This document shows, piece by piece, positions 26,101 through 33,877 of a stretch of DNA of 34,719 bases. Position numbers and translations under genes: made by a program. The notes beneath the pieces were generated by a model. The model had not been told where the DNA came from. It did no database searches and saw only the letters and a list, made by a program, of their open reading frames with translations. How positions within the stretch are numbered: the first letter of the stretch is position 1; the number at the start of each line of letters is the position of its first letter. The DNA is from Terriglobales bacterium (GTDB lineage: Bacteria; Acidobacteriota; Terriglobia; Terriglobales; Acidobacteriaceae), in NCBI GenBank assembly GCA_035624455.1, contig DASPRM010000024.1, positions 1 through 34,719 on the forward strand, in the 5' to 3' direction.

Positions 26101-26285
26101 TGATGACCGCGCTGGCATCGGTGGCTGGGATGCTGCCGCTCGCGCTGGCGCTGGGCGCCGGATCCCAGATGCTGCAGCCTCTGGCAATCGCCGTTATCGG
26201 AGGGATTCTCATCTCCATGGTTCTTTCGCTAATCGTAACCCCGGCGGTGCATTTCTACTTAACGCGCGATCGACAGGCAGCGTGA
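23112..26285 (+). CDS. RND-family inner-membrane efflux pump (HAE-like)
   Basis: The 1057-aa length and architecture fit an RND proton-antiport pump: TM1 near residues 29-48, a large periplasmic loop, a TM2-TM6 cluster with FLRDWGSSVVAGLVIPVTIL, a second loop, and TM8-TM12 at the C-terminus. TM4 reads GGLAAAVGLVIDDAIVVVEN, with the adjacent Asp pair of the proton relay found in AcrB-type pumps. Heavy-metal pumps such as CusA have a different TM4 (VDAAIVMIEN), so I favour an organic substrate despite the CusRS-like neighbours. ATG follows the adaptor stop by one base; no good ribosome-binding site is visible, suggesting coupling. With the two upstream genes it makes a complete tripartite system. 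Confidence 0.93.
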   Translation: MSDNPKPKTEARVEEAPPRTYWFARFSGPVIFLIIAAALIGVYLAFSIPIAVFPSTNFPRIVIGVDNGVMPIDQMLVTITRPLEEAVNSVPGLQQVRSTTSRGSAEINLFFDWNVDMFRTLQLVDSAVARVQSSLPPTAKIVSNRLTFASFPILGYSLTSDSVPQSQLWELATYDLKPRLNRLNGVSTVIVQGGQVPEFEITPDPAKLLAASTTVTEILDAVRRTNLIDSPGLLEQNHQLYLGLINGQVRDPAQISNIVIKSTQAGIPIHIGDVASVSQSVKPQYTIVTANGKPGVLLNINRQPDSNTVAVADAVHAEVEDIRRSLPPGIQIQSFYDQSTIVRESIKSVRDAILLGLVLASVILVLFLRDWGSSVVAGLVIPVTILITLIFLKVLGESFNLMTLGGLAAAVGLVIDDAIVVVENITLHRDAGQSRLEAIHSALHEITIPLVGSTLTPVVVFLPLISITGVTGTFFRALAVTMAVALFSSLALALTWTPNLSQYFVRRRAAAPPEDILKALSASSSETERLLAAEEASMRGFFGRVISFYEKWVKRALEHPRWLAGLAAGLIVISYLSYHALGSDLLPEMDEGGFVIDYIMPAGSSLQETNRVLTHIEQMLRGIPEVESTSRRTGLQLGLAAVTEANTGDISVKLKGKRDRDIEEVISDVRAKIAAQEPAINVEFIQVLQDMIGDLTSAPEPIEIKLFSADPELLRQWAPRLADSIRKIPGVVDVLDGIENTISGPAVMFQVNPLIAARAGFTPEEVATDAAAILEGEPAALPVIVNDRAYTIRVRFPEGNRTSLDAMKNTLLTSSTGKTATLGSLASLSELPGQTEIRRENLQRDVAVTARLEGRDLGSGIAAVKKAVAGLHLPSSIRVQYGGTYELQQSSFRDLVLVLFLALMLLFLVLLFEFRTFSAPLAILASALLSTSGVFFALLITRTTFNIASFMGLIMVVGIVAKNGILLLDADQKFRAAGFSAEEAMIQAGRRRLRPIVMTALASVAGMLPLALALGAGSQMLQPLAIAVIGGILISMVLSLIVTPAVHFYLTRDRQAA

Positions 26286-26575
26286 GTGAGTTCTAGCGGA
26301 TCTCAGATACAAAAAGAAATCCCAGCCAGCGGCCAGGGATGCTGGCTGGGTACCTCAACGCTCTGATGAGCCTAATTTAGGGGCACGGAGTGGAGGCTCA
26401 CCAGTTATGGAGACGAACAATATGTGCGCACTCTACTGGGACTCAGGGAGCCACACAATAGTGAAAAAATACTAGGTTTCAAAACCGATTTATTGGGATA
26501 GCCGATAGCTTCTGACTACTTATCCGAGTGAATGGAGAGCCCGTTCCTGCGCTGGGATTCGGGAGCCCCAGACTA
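26286..26575. other. Intergenic region between convergent RND and propeller genes
   Basis: No gene is supported in these 290 bases. Besides the hairpin at 26321-26350, there is an 11-base palindrome CCTAATTTAGG at 26371-26381 and a small hairpin GGTTT-CA-AAACC near 26477-26488. The rest is moderately AT-rich without recognisable elements. Confidence 0.4.
26321..26350 (-). terminator. Hairpin, likely terminator for the minus-strand propeller gene
   Basis: CCCAGCCAGC (26321-26330) pairs perfectly with GCTGGCTGGG (26341-26350) across a 10-base loop. On the minus strand it is followed by ATTTCTTTTTG, giving a T-rich tail. On the plus strand the tail is TACCTC, so termination of the RND operon would be weaker. 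It lies about 225 bases beyond the propeller gene's stop, which is rather far. Confidence 0.5.
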
Positions 26576-29500
26576 CTATTCATTTCCCCCGCCCTCGCCT
26601 GCCTTCAAATCCTGCTCAGGCCGAATCTCTGGCAGGTTGGCCTGCCGCAGTTGCCGATTTAATTCCTGCAAATCTGCACCCTTCAGATCGTTCCAGCTCT
26701 TCTCTACGGCAAAAAGACTGCGTTGGGCGACTTCGACAGCATCCACTTGCGCTATGGTGGGGCCCACATCCGCCTGGCCTACGCTGCCGTAAAGCGCATA
26801 GATGTCGCTGTTGACCTGCTCGAGGTTCGGCTCCGCCGGACTATTCGCGCCCGAATCCTTCGGACCTTCCACAACCGCCGTTAGCTTTTTCTCAAAAGCC
26901 CGAATCGATTCACCCTGTGTTCCGCCCACATCTTTGGGCAGTTTTTCGAGTTGACGAGTCGCGGAGCGAGCTTCCAGGAGCGCCCGCGAGCTGTCCGAGA
27001 GCATGGAAGCCAGCCTCATTTGGAGCTTGAACTGCTGCTCCAGGTCGGCCATCGGCGTCTTGACCCGCGGATCCATCTTCAGCGTCAGCGGCTGGGCGTA
27101 AGAACGACCACGGACTGTGAGACGCACCGTGTACTGCCCTGGCAGAGCCAGCGGCCCCAGTGGGACTCGTGGCGTGTCGTGAGGAGTGGCAGCAATCGGG
27201 TATTCGTGACGCGCAGAGAGCGGCGCAGGGTAATGCAAATCCCACACCCAGCGGTGCATGCCAGGCATAATGGGAAGGCTCTGCGGCATGCGGATCCAGT
27301 AGAGCGGGATCAGTTGTTTGTCGAGCTCCTCTTCTGTGATTTCGGGAGTGTCCTTGCTCGAATAGCGGCGCACTGACTTGCCTTGTGAATCAACGATTTC
27401 CAATACTGCGTCATCAGCCGCTGCCAGGAAATAATCGAGGATAGCCCCAGCCGGCGGATTCTGCCCCGCGGGCTCATCGGTCGGCAGGGGAGTATCCGTA
27501 TTGGTGTTGCGCCGTACAAGATAGGCAGTCTGCGGCTGGAAGAGATAGGCATACTCATGCATTAGCTGGCTGCTGAGCTGTCGCAGCGGCGTGATGTCGT
27601 CCAGAATCCAGAAGGACCTTCCGTGTGTGGCAACAATCAGATCATCGTCGTGAATCCACAAATCACGGGCGGAACTGCGCGGCAGGTTCAACTGCAACGA
27701 CTGCCAATGGTCGCCCTCATCAAAAGAAACCCACACGCCCGTTTCCGTTGCCGCAAACAGTAACCCTTTGCGCACCGGATCTTCGCGTACAGCATTGACA
27801 GGGGCATTTTCCGGAAGTCCAGAAACGATCCGCTGCCACGTCTTTCCTGCGTCATGTGTGCGGTAGAGATAAGGACGCAGATCGTCAATGCGCAGGCGGC
27901 TCACCGAGACGTAGGCTGTGTCGTCATCGAAACGCGAGGCGGCGATCTGGGTTACTTTGCTCCACGGAGTCAGCTCTGGAGGTGTGATGTCCTTCCAGTT
28001 CTTTCCGCCGTCTCGCGTCCGCCAAACCAGGCCATCGTCGGTGCCTGCCCAAAGAATATTGACGTCGCGGAAAGAAGGAGCCAGCGCATAGATCGCCCCG
28101 CGCTGCTTATCTGCTTTGGGGTCCTTCGCAGCCATCTTTCCCAGGCTGGAGGGAACGCCCGGATGCTGCCGCGATAAATCGCTGCTGATTGTTTCCCACG
28201 TCCTTCCACCATCGCGCGATATGAACAACACATTCGCCGCGTAGTACAGGATATGAGGATCGACGGGCGAGAACATGATCGGCTCGGTGCGCTCGGTGCG
28301 ATATGTTTCACCACGAATGGGAATGGGCGTAACGTTTTCTACCTGGCCCGTGCTCCAGTGAAAGCGGCTGACCTCGTTTCTCCCGGCCCCATACACGATC
28401 TCTGGATCGAGCGGGTCCGGAGCCGCATAGCCGTACTCAATGACTCCCACCGGATGCCAATCGCGAAACGTGATTTCCCCATCATTGCCGCGGCTCAAAA
28501 TGCACACTGAGCCACTCTCCTGCTGTCCTCCGCAGACCCGGTAGGGAAACGTATTGCTGGTGGTCACGTGATAAAGCTGCGCGGTAGGCTGGTTGTACCA
28601 GGAACTCCAGGTCTGTCCGCCGTTCACGCTGACGATGGCCCCCTGGTCGGCGACCAGAAGAATAATGTTGGGATTGTTCGGATTGATCCAAATGTTCTGG
28701 TAGTCGTCCCCGCCGGGAGCGCCGCGGATGCTGGTCCAGGTTTTGCCACCGTCGGTCGAGCGCACAGTGACAATGCTGGTGCTGTACACCACATCCGGAT
28801 TCGTGGGATCCACCTTGATCATCGGCAGATCGCCGCCTCCGATCTTCATCGCCGGACGCGGATCGCTGGTCGCGTTGTACCAGTTCTCGCCTCCGTCATC
28901 GGAGCGATAGAAGCCCAGCCCCTTGCCGGACCCATAGGTGCTGCTCGTGGTGGTGGAGAATACGGTGTACAACCGATTAGGCTGACTGCTGGCAATAGCT
29001 ACGTGAATCTGCACCAGATCCGCAGGCAACCCATTTTTCAACGGCCTCCAGGTTGTGCCTCCGTCGGTTGACTTGAAAAGTCCTCCTCCGATTCCGCTGT
29101 ATTCGTTGCCGTCCTCCCAAGGGCCCAGGCGGGCTTCCCAAAGCGAGGCGTAAACAATTCTTGGATTCGAGGGATCGATTTCGACATCCGCGCCGCCCGT
29201 GTTCTCGTCCTTGTAGAGCACCTTTTGCCAGGTTTGGCCGCCGTCGGTGGAGCGGAAAATGCCTCGCTCGGTGTTAGGTCCATAAGGATGTCCTAGAACA
29301 GCGGCAAATACCCGGTTAGGATCGTGTGGATCAATCGCAAGCGCGGGAATCTGTTGCGCATCTCGCAGTCCAAGCTGAGTCCAAGTCTTTCCCCCATCGA
29401 TGGATTTGTAGATCCCATCTCCAACCGACAGGTCGGGGCGATGCAAGCCTTCTCCGCTGCCGACATAGAGAGTGTTGGGATCAGACGGCGCTACGACAAT

Positions 29501-29788
29501 GTCGCCGATCGATTGTGTAGGCTGGGCATCAAAAATCGGAGACCAAGTTCGACCGTAATCCTCCGTTTTCCAGACCCCGCCATTGACTACGCCGATGTAG
29601 AACACGTTTGGCTGGCTGGGCACGCCGGTAGCTGCCCGGGTGCGTCCGCCGCGAAAGGGCCCGATCATGCGCCAGCGCATCTCCTGATACAGGCTCTCGG
29701 GGTACTGTTGCGCAGCAACTGCAAGCGGGATCAGGTAGGCGAGGGCAGAGCAAAACACAAGCCAGAAACGGCAATTCCTTGGAATCAC
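26576..29788 (-). CDS. Secreted Asp-box (BNR/sortilin-like) beta-propeller protein
   Basis: The 1070-aa product starts at a GTG (29788) with GGAG 6 bases upstream and a signal peptide cleaved near AVAAQQ. Residues ~35-720 contain about eleven Asp-box motifs (SxDxGxTW), such as SIDGGKTW, STDGGQTW, SRDGGRTW and THDAGKTW, expected to form one or two multi-bladed propellers as in VPS10/sortilin and sialidase-type proteins. After a linker with PAGAILDYFL and MHRWVWDLHYP, a beta domain (GQYTVRLTV) and a helical C-terminal region follow. This architecture recurs in Acidobacteria and Bacteroidetes as putative exported glycosyl hydrolases, but I see no proven catalytic residues, so enzymatic activity is uncertain. 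It lies 104 bases downstream of the malectin regulator on the same strand, suggesting joint control. Confidence 0.87.
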   Translation of the reverse strand: MIPRNCRFWLVFCSALAYLIPLAVAAQQYPESLYQEMRWRMIGPFRGGRTRAATGVPSQPNVFYIGVVNGGVWKTEDYGRTWSPIFDAQPTQSIGDIVVAPSDPNTLYVGSGEGLHRPDLSVGDGIYKSIDGGKTWTQLGLRDAQQIPALAIDPHDPNRVFAAVLGHPYGPNTERGIFRSTDGGQTWQKVLYKDENTGGADVEIDPSNPRIVYASLWEARLGPWEDGNEYSGIGGGLFKSTDGGTTWRPLKNGLPADLVQIHVAIASSQPNRLYTVFSTTTSSTYGSGKGLGFYRSDDGGENWYNATSDPRPAMKIGGGDLPMIKVDPTNPDVVYSTSIVTVRSTDGGKTWTSIRGAPGGDDYQNIWINPNNPNIILLVADQGAIVSVNGGQTWSSWYNQPTAQLYHVTTSNTFPYRVCGGQQESGSVCILSRGNDGEITFRDWHPVGVIEYGYAAPDPLDPEIVYGAGRNEVSRFHWSTGQVENVTPIPIRGETYRTERTEPIMFSPVDPHILYYAANVLFISRDGGRTWETISSDLSRQHPGVPSSLGKMAAKDPKADKQRGAIYALAPSFRDVNILWAGTDDGLVWRTRDGGKNWKDITPPELTPWSKVTQIAASRFDDDTAYVSVSRLRIDDLRPYLYRTHDAGKTWQRIVSGLPENAPVNAVREDPVRKGLLFAATETGVWVSFDEGDHWQSLQLNLPRSSARDLWIHDDDLIVATHGRSFWILDDITPLRQLSSQLMHEYAYLFQPQTAYLVRRNTNTDTPLPTDEPAGQNPPAGAILDYFLAAADDAVLEIVDSQGKSVRRYSSKDTPEITEEELDKQLIPLYWIRMPQSLPIMPGMHRWVWDLHYPAPLSARHEYPIAATPHDTPRVPLGPLALPGQYTVRLTVRGRSYAQPLTLKMDPRVKTPMADLEQQFKLQMRLASMLSDSSRALLEARSATRQLEKLPKDVGGTQGESIRAFEKKLTAVVEGPKDSGANSPAEPNLEQVNSDIYALYGSVGQADVGPTIAQVDAVEVAQRSLFAVEKSWNDLKGADLQELNRQLRQANLPEIRPEQDLKAGEGGGNE

Positions 29789-29892
29789 GCAGTTCTCCGT
29801 CGAAATCCCTTGGTGGCGCCACAGGATAAATCAAAGGAGGAAAAGAGAGGAGGGTTGTTGCCATCCCGGATCAGCCAGGGCACTCTCGTTAC

Positions 29893-31437
29893 CTACTCTG
29901 GCAGAATTTCGATGGCGCTGACTGTTGCGTAATCTCTGACGGGAACGAATTCGAACAGTAGCTTGCCTTGCGAGTTAGGCTCCAGCCCCGTGATCTTGCG
30001 CGTCAGGAGCTGGTTTTCCGCCGCATTTTTCAAAAGGTCTAAATCTCGCACCACCACTCGCCCATTGCAAACCACGTTGAACACCCGGCTACCCAGGCCA
30101 CCTGCGGCTTCATGCGGTGGACCCACGTAGCTGTCGCGATTACCGACCCCAAAGCGCCGCTCCACAAAGTGGAGCACTGCTGTGTATCGTCCCGGCGGTA
30201 CGGGGATGGCGTAAGAGAAGTTTCCCCAACGCTCGCTCTCGTACAATTCCTGGTCATCGGCGCCCGCCACCGATCCTGCACGAACCGCCAACTGCCCTCC
30301 TTTGAAATACTGGTCCGGAGCCCACCAGCGGCTGTCGTCGGAATAGTAAGAGCTGTCGCGCATAACGATACGAACGGGACGGATTCGGCCGCGCACTCCC
30401 GGGACAATCTCAATTCCCGACAGCATTCCGCGTCCTCCGTGCAGGGAGGAGACGTTCAAGTGCAGCAGGCCGTCTCCCGCCGGGGTAACGTCAACCAGCA
30501 CCTTCTCGTCGGCGGTCCTGCTGCCGCCAGCATCGGCCACCACGTCAAAATCATTGAGCAGCGTTTTGCCGTTGACGTTGATGGCCATAATGCGGCTGCC
30601 CTCGCCGCCGCCCGAATCCTCAGGACCGTAATAAGTTTCGGCAAAGTGCAGCCGCAGCTCATAATTGCCGGGCTTCAGTGGAATGTCATAGCTGAAATCG
30701 CCCTGGCGGCTGGAGCGGTAAATTTCCGGATCAAGCGTCCGCCAGATATGCCTCACGGGACTACGAACCAGCATTCCGCCGGAAAAGTACCGGTCGGCGC
30801 TCCATACTTTTCCGGCACGATCAACATAGTTGTGGGTACTCCCTGCAAGAATTCGGACCTCGTCGCCGACTGGCAATCCGATTGGAGCCTCACTCACAGC
30901 GGACGCGGACCTTTGGGGATATGCCGGCACAGTTGTTTTCGTCCTGGGAAGAAAGATCAGAAGGCCGATACCAACCACAACAGAGGCAATGGCGGCTGGA
31001 ATGAACCAGCGCCACACGTTTGACCTCCATCTGACGGCATCGCCCGCTACAGGTTTTTGAGAATCCGGCACGGGCTTGGTTGCCTGGGAAGACTCCCCCG
31101 CGACTGCAAACTGTGGCACGTACTGTCCTACGGGAATTGAAATGTGGAGAGTGTGACCTGCGCCGTCTCCCGCGTAGTACTCTGCTAAGCGCCTACGAAG
31201 CCGGTTGGCTTGTACCCGGACAATAGAATCGGAATCCTGGTCGAAGGAGGCGCCGCGGCCAAAAACCTCTACCGCAATGGAGTACTCCTTAATCTGCTCA
31301 CCTTCACCCGCGAACCACTTCTCGCAGAGATAGGAAAGCAAGTGCGAGAGGGCAGGCGCGCGGACAAACGCCTCTGACTGCAGAACTCTCTGGAGTTCAG
31401 CTCGTTCCGCTTCCACGGACTCTTGAAGGACAGCCAT
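29893..31437 (-). CDS. Membrane-bound regulator-like protein with two malectin domains
   Basis: The 514-aa product starts at an ATG with AGGA ~8 bases upstream. Residues ~10-110 form a cytoplasmic domain (LSHLLSYLCEK, IKEYSIAVEVFG, SIVRVQANRLRRRLAEYY, then HTLHISIPVGQYVPQF). This domain is common in Acidobacteria, fused to TPR or WD40 parts, and resembles a ToxR-like winged helix with an Arg-rich helix. One transmembrane segment lies at ~143-163 (WRWFIPAAIASVVVGIGLLI). Two malectin-type carbohydrate-binding domains follow (~194-348 and ~358-513), with YxSSRQGDFSYDIPLKPGNY and YESERWGNFSYAIPVPPGRY at equivalent places. The order implies an external sugar sensor wired to a cytoplasmic DNA-binding domain, without a kinase. 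DNA binding and ligand are inference. The propeller gene downstream is a likely target or partner. Confidence 0.83.
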   Translation of the reverse strand: MAVLQESVEAERAELQRVLQSEAFVRAPALSHLLSYLCEKWFAGEGEQIKEYSIAVEVFGRGASFDQDSDSIVRVQANRLRRRLAEYYAGDGAGHTLHISIPVGQYVPQFAVAGESSQATKPVPDSQKPVAGDAVRWRSNVWRWFIPAAIASVVVGIGLLIFLPRTKTTVPAYPQRSASAVSEAPIGLPVGDEVRILAGSTHNYVDRAGKVWSADRYFSGGMLVRSPVRHIWRTLDPEIYRSSRQGDFSYDIPLKPGNYELRLHFAETYYGPEDSGGGEGSRIMAINVNGKTLLNDFDVVADAGGSRTADEKVLVDVTPAGDGLLHLNVSSLHGGRGMLSGIEIVPGVRGRIRPVRIVMRDSSYYSDDSRWWAPDQYFKGGQLAVRAGSVAGADDQELYESERWGNFSYAIPVPPGRYTAVLHFVERRFGVGNRDSYVGPPHEAAGGLGSRVFNVVCNGRVVVRDLDLLKNAAENQLLTRKITGLEPNSQGKLLFEFVPVRDYATVSAIEILPE

Positions 31438-31746
31438 TCGCGGGTTCCTGTCTAGAGTCTAGCTCGCATGTAACCGTGAAGAGTGAGGTAACAGCCGCCG
31501 TAACCCTCGGAAAGGGCCAGAATGGGACGGTCAGCACTAAGTTAGTGTTTACAGTCTGCTACAGCGTGGGTCTGTGAGCATTGGCCACAAGTCCCCCCTA
31601 AAGCGTCTGCCTTTAACAGTGTGGTAGCGGCTATAACGTTGTGTACTGCCTTGTCTTCTGCAATAAGGAGTTCGGCTGTGAGCAGGCTTTCCGACCCAAT
31701 AGACAAAGCCCGGTTCGGTGGCGCAACTCCGGCCAAGGAGGCATAT
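31438..31746. promoter_or_regulatory. Divergent promoter region with a perfect palindrome
   Basis: This 309-base gap separates the malectin regulator (-) and the TPR gene (+). It contains CACTAAGTTAGTG at 31535-31547, a perfect palindrome with 6-base arms, and CTAGAGTCTAG at 31452-31462 close to the regulator's start. Either could be an operator. AAGGAGG just before 31747 is the ribosome-binding site of the TPR gene. No small gene was seen. Confidence 0.4.
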
Positions 31747-32526
31747 ATGCGGAGACTATGGCTTATTGGAATCCTCTTGGCTCTTTCCGCTGCTTTGCGG
31801 GCTGACAATTCCGGCAGTTCAGCATCGGAGTCCCAGCCACCCAGCCTGCCAATGTCGCAAATGACGGTTGCACAACTGGAAGCCAGAGGGGACATCCTGC
31901 GTATGCAGAAGAACTACGAAGAATCAATTCGATACTACAATGCCGGCCTGCAGAGACAACCGAAGAATGCCGTCTTATACAACAAGATTGGAATCGCGGA
32001 GCTGCAGATTGGCCAGCTTAGTTCTGCGGAGTACCATTTCACTCGCGCGGTGAAATTCGATAGCAAATATGCTCAAGCCTTCAACAACATTGGCGTAATT
32101 GCCTACATGCAGAAGAATTACGGACGGGCGGTGAAATATTACAAAAAGGCACTGGCTTTGAGCGAAGCAAATGCCTCTATCCACAGTAATTTAGGCACTG
32201 CCTGGTTCGCCCAGAACAAGCTTGAGCGTGCAATCGCAGAATACACGCGTGCCTTGGAGTTGGATCCTGAGGTCCTATTGCGGTCCACCCACGGCGGCGT
32301 TTCTGCCAAGATTTCATCTCCCGAAGATCGCGCCAAATATTCTTATGTGTTGGCTAAGTTGTTCGCAAAACGTGGCGATATCGAACGTTGTCTCGAATGC
32401 CTGAGAAAAGCTAAGGAAGAGGGCTTTCACAATCTGACGGACGTTTATAGAGACGAAGAGTTCGCTACTATCCGGCAAGATGCACGACTGGCCGAACTGA
32501 TCCCACCGCCTGCGGTCAACAAGTAG
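31747..32526 (+). CDS. Secreted TPR-repeat protein
   Basis: The frame opens at 31621, but the start at 31747 is favoured by AAGGAGG upstream and by the signal peptide MRRLWLIGILLALSAALRA that then begins the 259-aa product. Four tetratricopeptide repeats follow between residues ~40 and 175, e.g. QKNYEESIRYYNAGLQRQP, YAQAFNNIGVIAYMQKNYGR and LERAIAEYTRALELDP. The C-terminal ~75 residues, including CLECLRKAKEEGFHNL and the end DARLAELIPPPAVNK, resemble another degenerate helical repeat. It is a predicted periplasmic or secreted scaffold with no catalytic motif. A strong terminator follows the stop. It is divergent from the malectin regulator. Confidence 0.86.
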   Translation: MRRLWLIGILLALSAALRADNSGSSASESQPPSLPMSQMTVAQLEARGDILRMQKNYEESIRYYNAGLQRQPKNAVLYNKIGIAELQIGQLSSAEYHFTRAVKFDSKYAQAFNNIGVIAYMQKNYGRAVKYYKKALALSEANASIHSNLGTAWFAQNKLERAIAEYTRALELDPEVLLRSTHGGVSAKISSPEDRAKYSYVLAKLFAKRGDIERCLECLRKAKEEGFHNLTDVYRDEEFATIRQDARLAELIPPPAVNK

Positions 32527-32534
32527 AACCGTTA

Positions 32535-32567
32535 CTGGGAGAACCACAGGTTCTCCCAGAATTTTTT
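32535..32567 (+). terminator. Rho-independent terminator after the TPR gene
   Basis: A perfect 11-bp stem (CTGGGAGAACC at 32535-32545, GGTTCTCCCAG at 32549-32559) closes on a 3-base loop and is followed by AATTTTTTG. It lies 8 bases after the stop at 32526. Confidence 0.92.
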
Positions 32568-32682
32568 GCAAGCACGCACTCGTCGCTTCGAGTCGCACGA
32601 ACTGCGGCTTTGCACCCTCTCCCAAAGTGGAACTTAATCTCTTAAGGATCAATGAAGACTAAAGCAAGCACCGTTTTTGTCG

Positions 32683-33495
32683 ATGCAAAAGTCAGCAGGC
32701 ACGCAGATGGAAGGTCTGGAATCCGACGTCGTCCTGGAAAACCCTACCAATAACGGTGTCCGGTGCCGCGATTGCGAGCAGCACCTGCGCGAAGCGCAAG
32801 TTCTCCAAGTTTCACTGTTGCCGAGCGCTCCTCTCGCCGAACACTCCTTCGAGTTTGCCTTTCGTTATTCGCCTTTTTTCGAAGTGAGCGGCGACTTTGC
32901 TGATTTCTTCCGCTTACCCAACGGTTTTGTCGGGCTGTATATGGGCGACGTAGTGGGAAAGGGTTTGCCGGCAGCCCTGTATGGCGCTCTGGTGATGGGA
33001 GCCCTGCGCGGCATCCATAAGACCGGCACGGCCACCGCACGCGTGCTCTCCTTGCTCAACGAGCGCCTCCTGCAGCGCCCCATGACGGGCCGCTTCTGCT
33101 CGACGTTGTATGCGGTCTTTGACCCGATAACTCGCACACTTCAATTTTCCAACGCCGGACTGCCTCGCCCACTTCTGGTATCCAAGAGCAGTTGCCAGCC
33201 ACTTGGCGAAGGAGGATTACCCTCCGGAATGTTCCCGAACGCCACCTACGAAGAGCACACTGCGCAACTCTTTCCCGGGGACAGCGTGCTATTTGCCACC
33301 GATGGCGTGCATGAATTGTGCAATGCCGAGGGGATTGAGTTCGGTGAAGGTAAAATCCTGGAGACGTGGGATCGATGCCGGCACCGATCGGCGGGTGAGT
33401 CCTTGGAATACCTGTTCGAGAGCCTGAAACAGTTCTCTAGTCGTGCCGGTCAGCACGATGATGTCACGGTAGTGGTGTTAAGGGTCCCGCAATAA
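32683..33495 (+). CDS. SpoIIE/RsbU-type PP2C serine phosphatase
   Basis: I use the ATG at 32683 (270 aa); a TTG two codons upstream and an internal ATG (MEGLESD) are alternatives, and none has a strong ribosome-binding site. The catalytic domain covers nearly the whole protein: a short helix with RDCEQHLREAQVLQVSLLPS, then FEVSGDFADFF (usually GGDYYDFF), MGDVVGKGLPAALYGALVMG, FSNAGLPRPLL, FATDGVHELCN and HDDVTVVVLR. The acidic metal-binding residues of the PP2C fold are kept, so activity is likely. No receiver, PAS or other sensor domain is fused. Such enzymes usually dephosphorylate anti-anti-sigma factors; no STAS or RsbW gene is in the window. It follows the TPR terminator and likely has its own promoter within 32568-32682. 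Confidence 0.88.
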   Translation: MQKSAGTQMEGLESDVVLENPTNNGVRCRDCEQHLREAQVLQVSLLPSAPLAEHSFEFAFRYSPFFEVSGDFADFFRLPNGFVGLYMGDVVGKGLPAALYGALVMGALRGIHKTGTATARVLSLLNERLLQRPMTGRFCSTLYAVFDPITRTLQFSNAGLPRPLLVSKSSCQPLGEGGLPSGMFPNATYEEHTAQLFPGDSVLFATDGVHELCNAEGIEFGEGKILETWDRCRHRSAGESLEYLFESLKQFSSRAGQHDDVTVVVLRVPQ

Positions 33496-33512
33496 TTCGG
33501 TCGCGCTGACTC

Positions 33513-33737
33513 CTACTTGTTCTTTGGTGGAACCTTTGCGCCCTTCTTACGCGCTTCCGAGAGCCCAATTGCAATTGCCTGCTTGCGGCTTTTCACCCGA
33601 CCCGCTTTACCTCGCTTTCCCGAGCGAAGCGTGCCGCGTTTTCTGCGGCGCATGGCGCTCCCGACGGTCTTGCTTGCACCTCTACTGTAGCGGCGCCCTG
33701 ACTTCTTGCGTGATCTGCTCTTCTTTCTTGCCGGCAT
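33513..33737 (-). CDS. Small Arg/Lys-rich protein, DUF6496-like
   Basis: This 74-aa, extremely basic protein has an ATG at 33737 and GGGGGAAAAG just upstream. The N-terminal half is Arg/Lys/Ser-rich (KKSRSRKKSGRRYSRGASKT). The C-terminal half, VKSRKQAIAIGLSEARKKGA, is the conserved segment of DUF6496-type small proteins common in soil bacteria. Its charge suggests nucleic-acid association, but the function is unknown. It is convergent with the phosphatase gene, with 17 bases between stops. Confidence 0.78.
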   Translation of the reverse strand: MPARKKSRSRKKSGRRYSRGASKTVGSAMRRRKRGTLRSGKRGKAGRVKSRKQAIAIGLSEARKKGAKVPPKNK

Positions 33738-33877
33738 TCTTTTCCCCCGGCACTTGGATTAACTCCGTCATGGAGAGGTTGTGCGTCGCGCATCTTTATC
33801 GTTAAGCCCCCCGCATGGCAAACCTCAAACAAGCAGAGTGAAATCGCCTTTGGAGAAACTGCCTGATTCCCGTCTCT

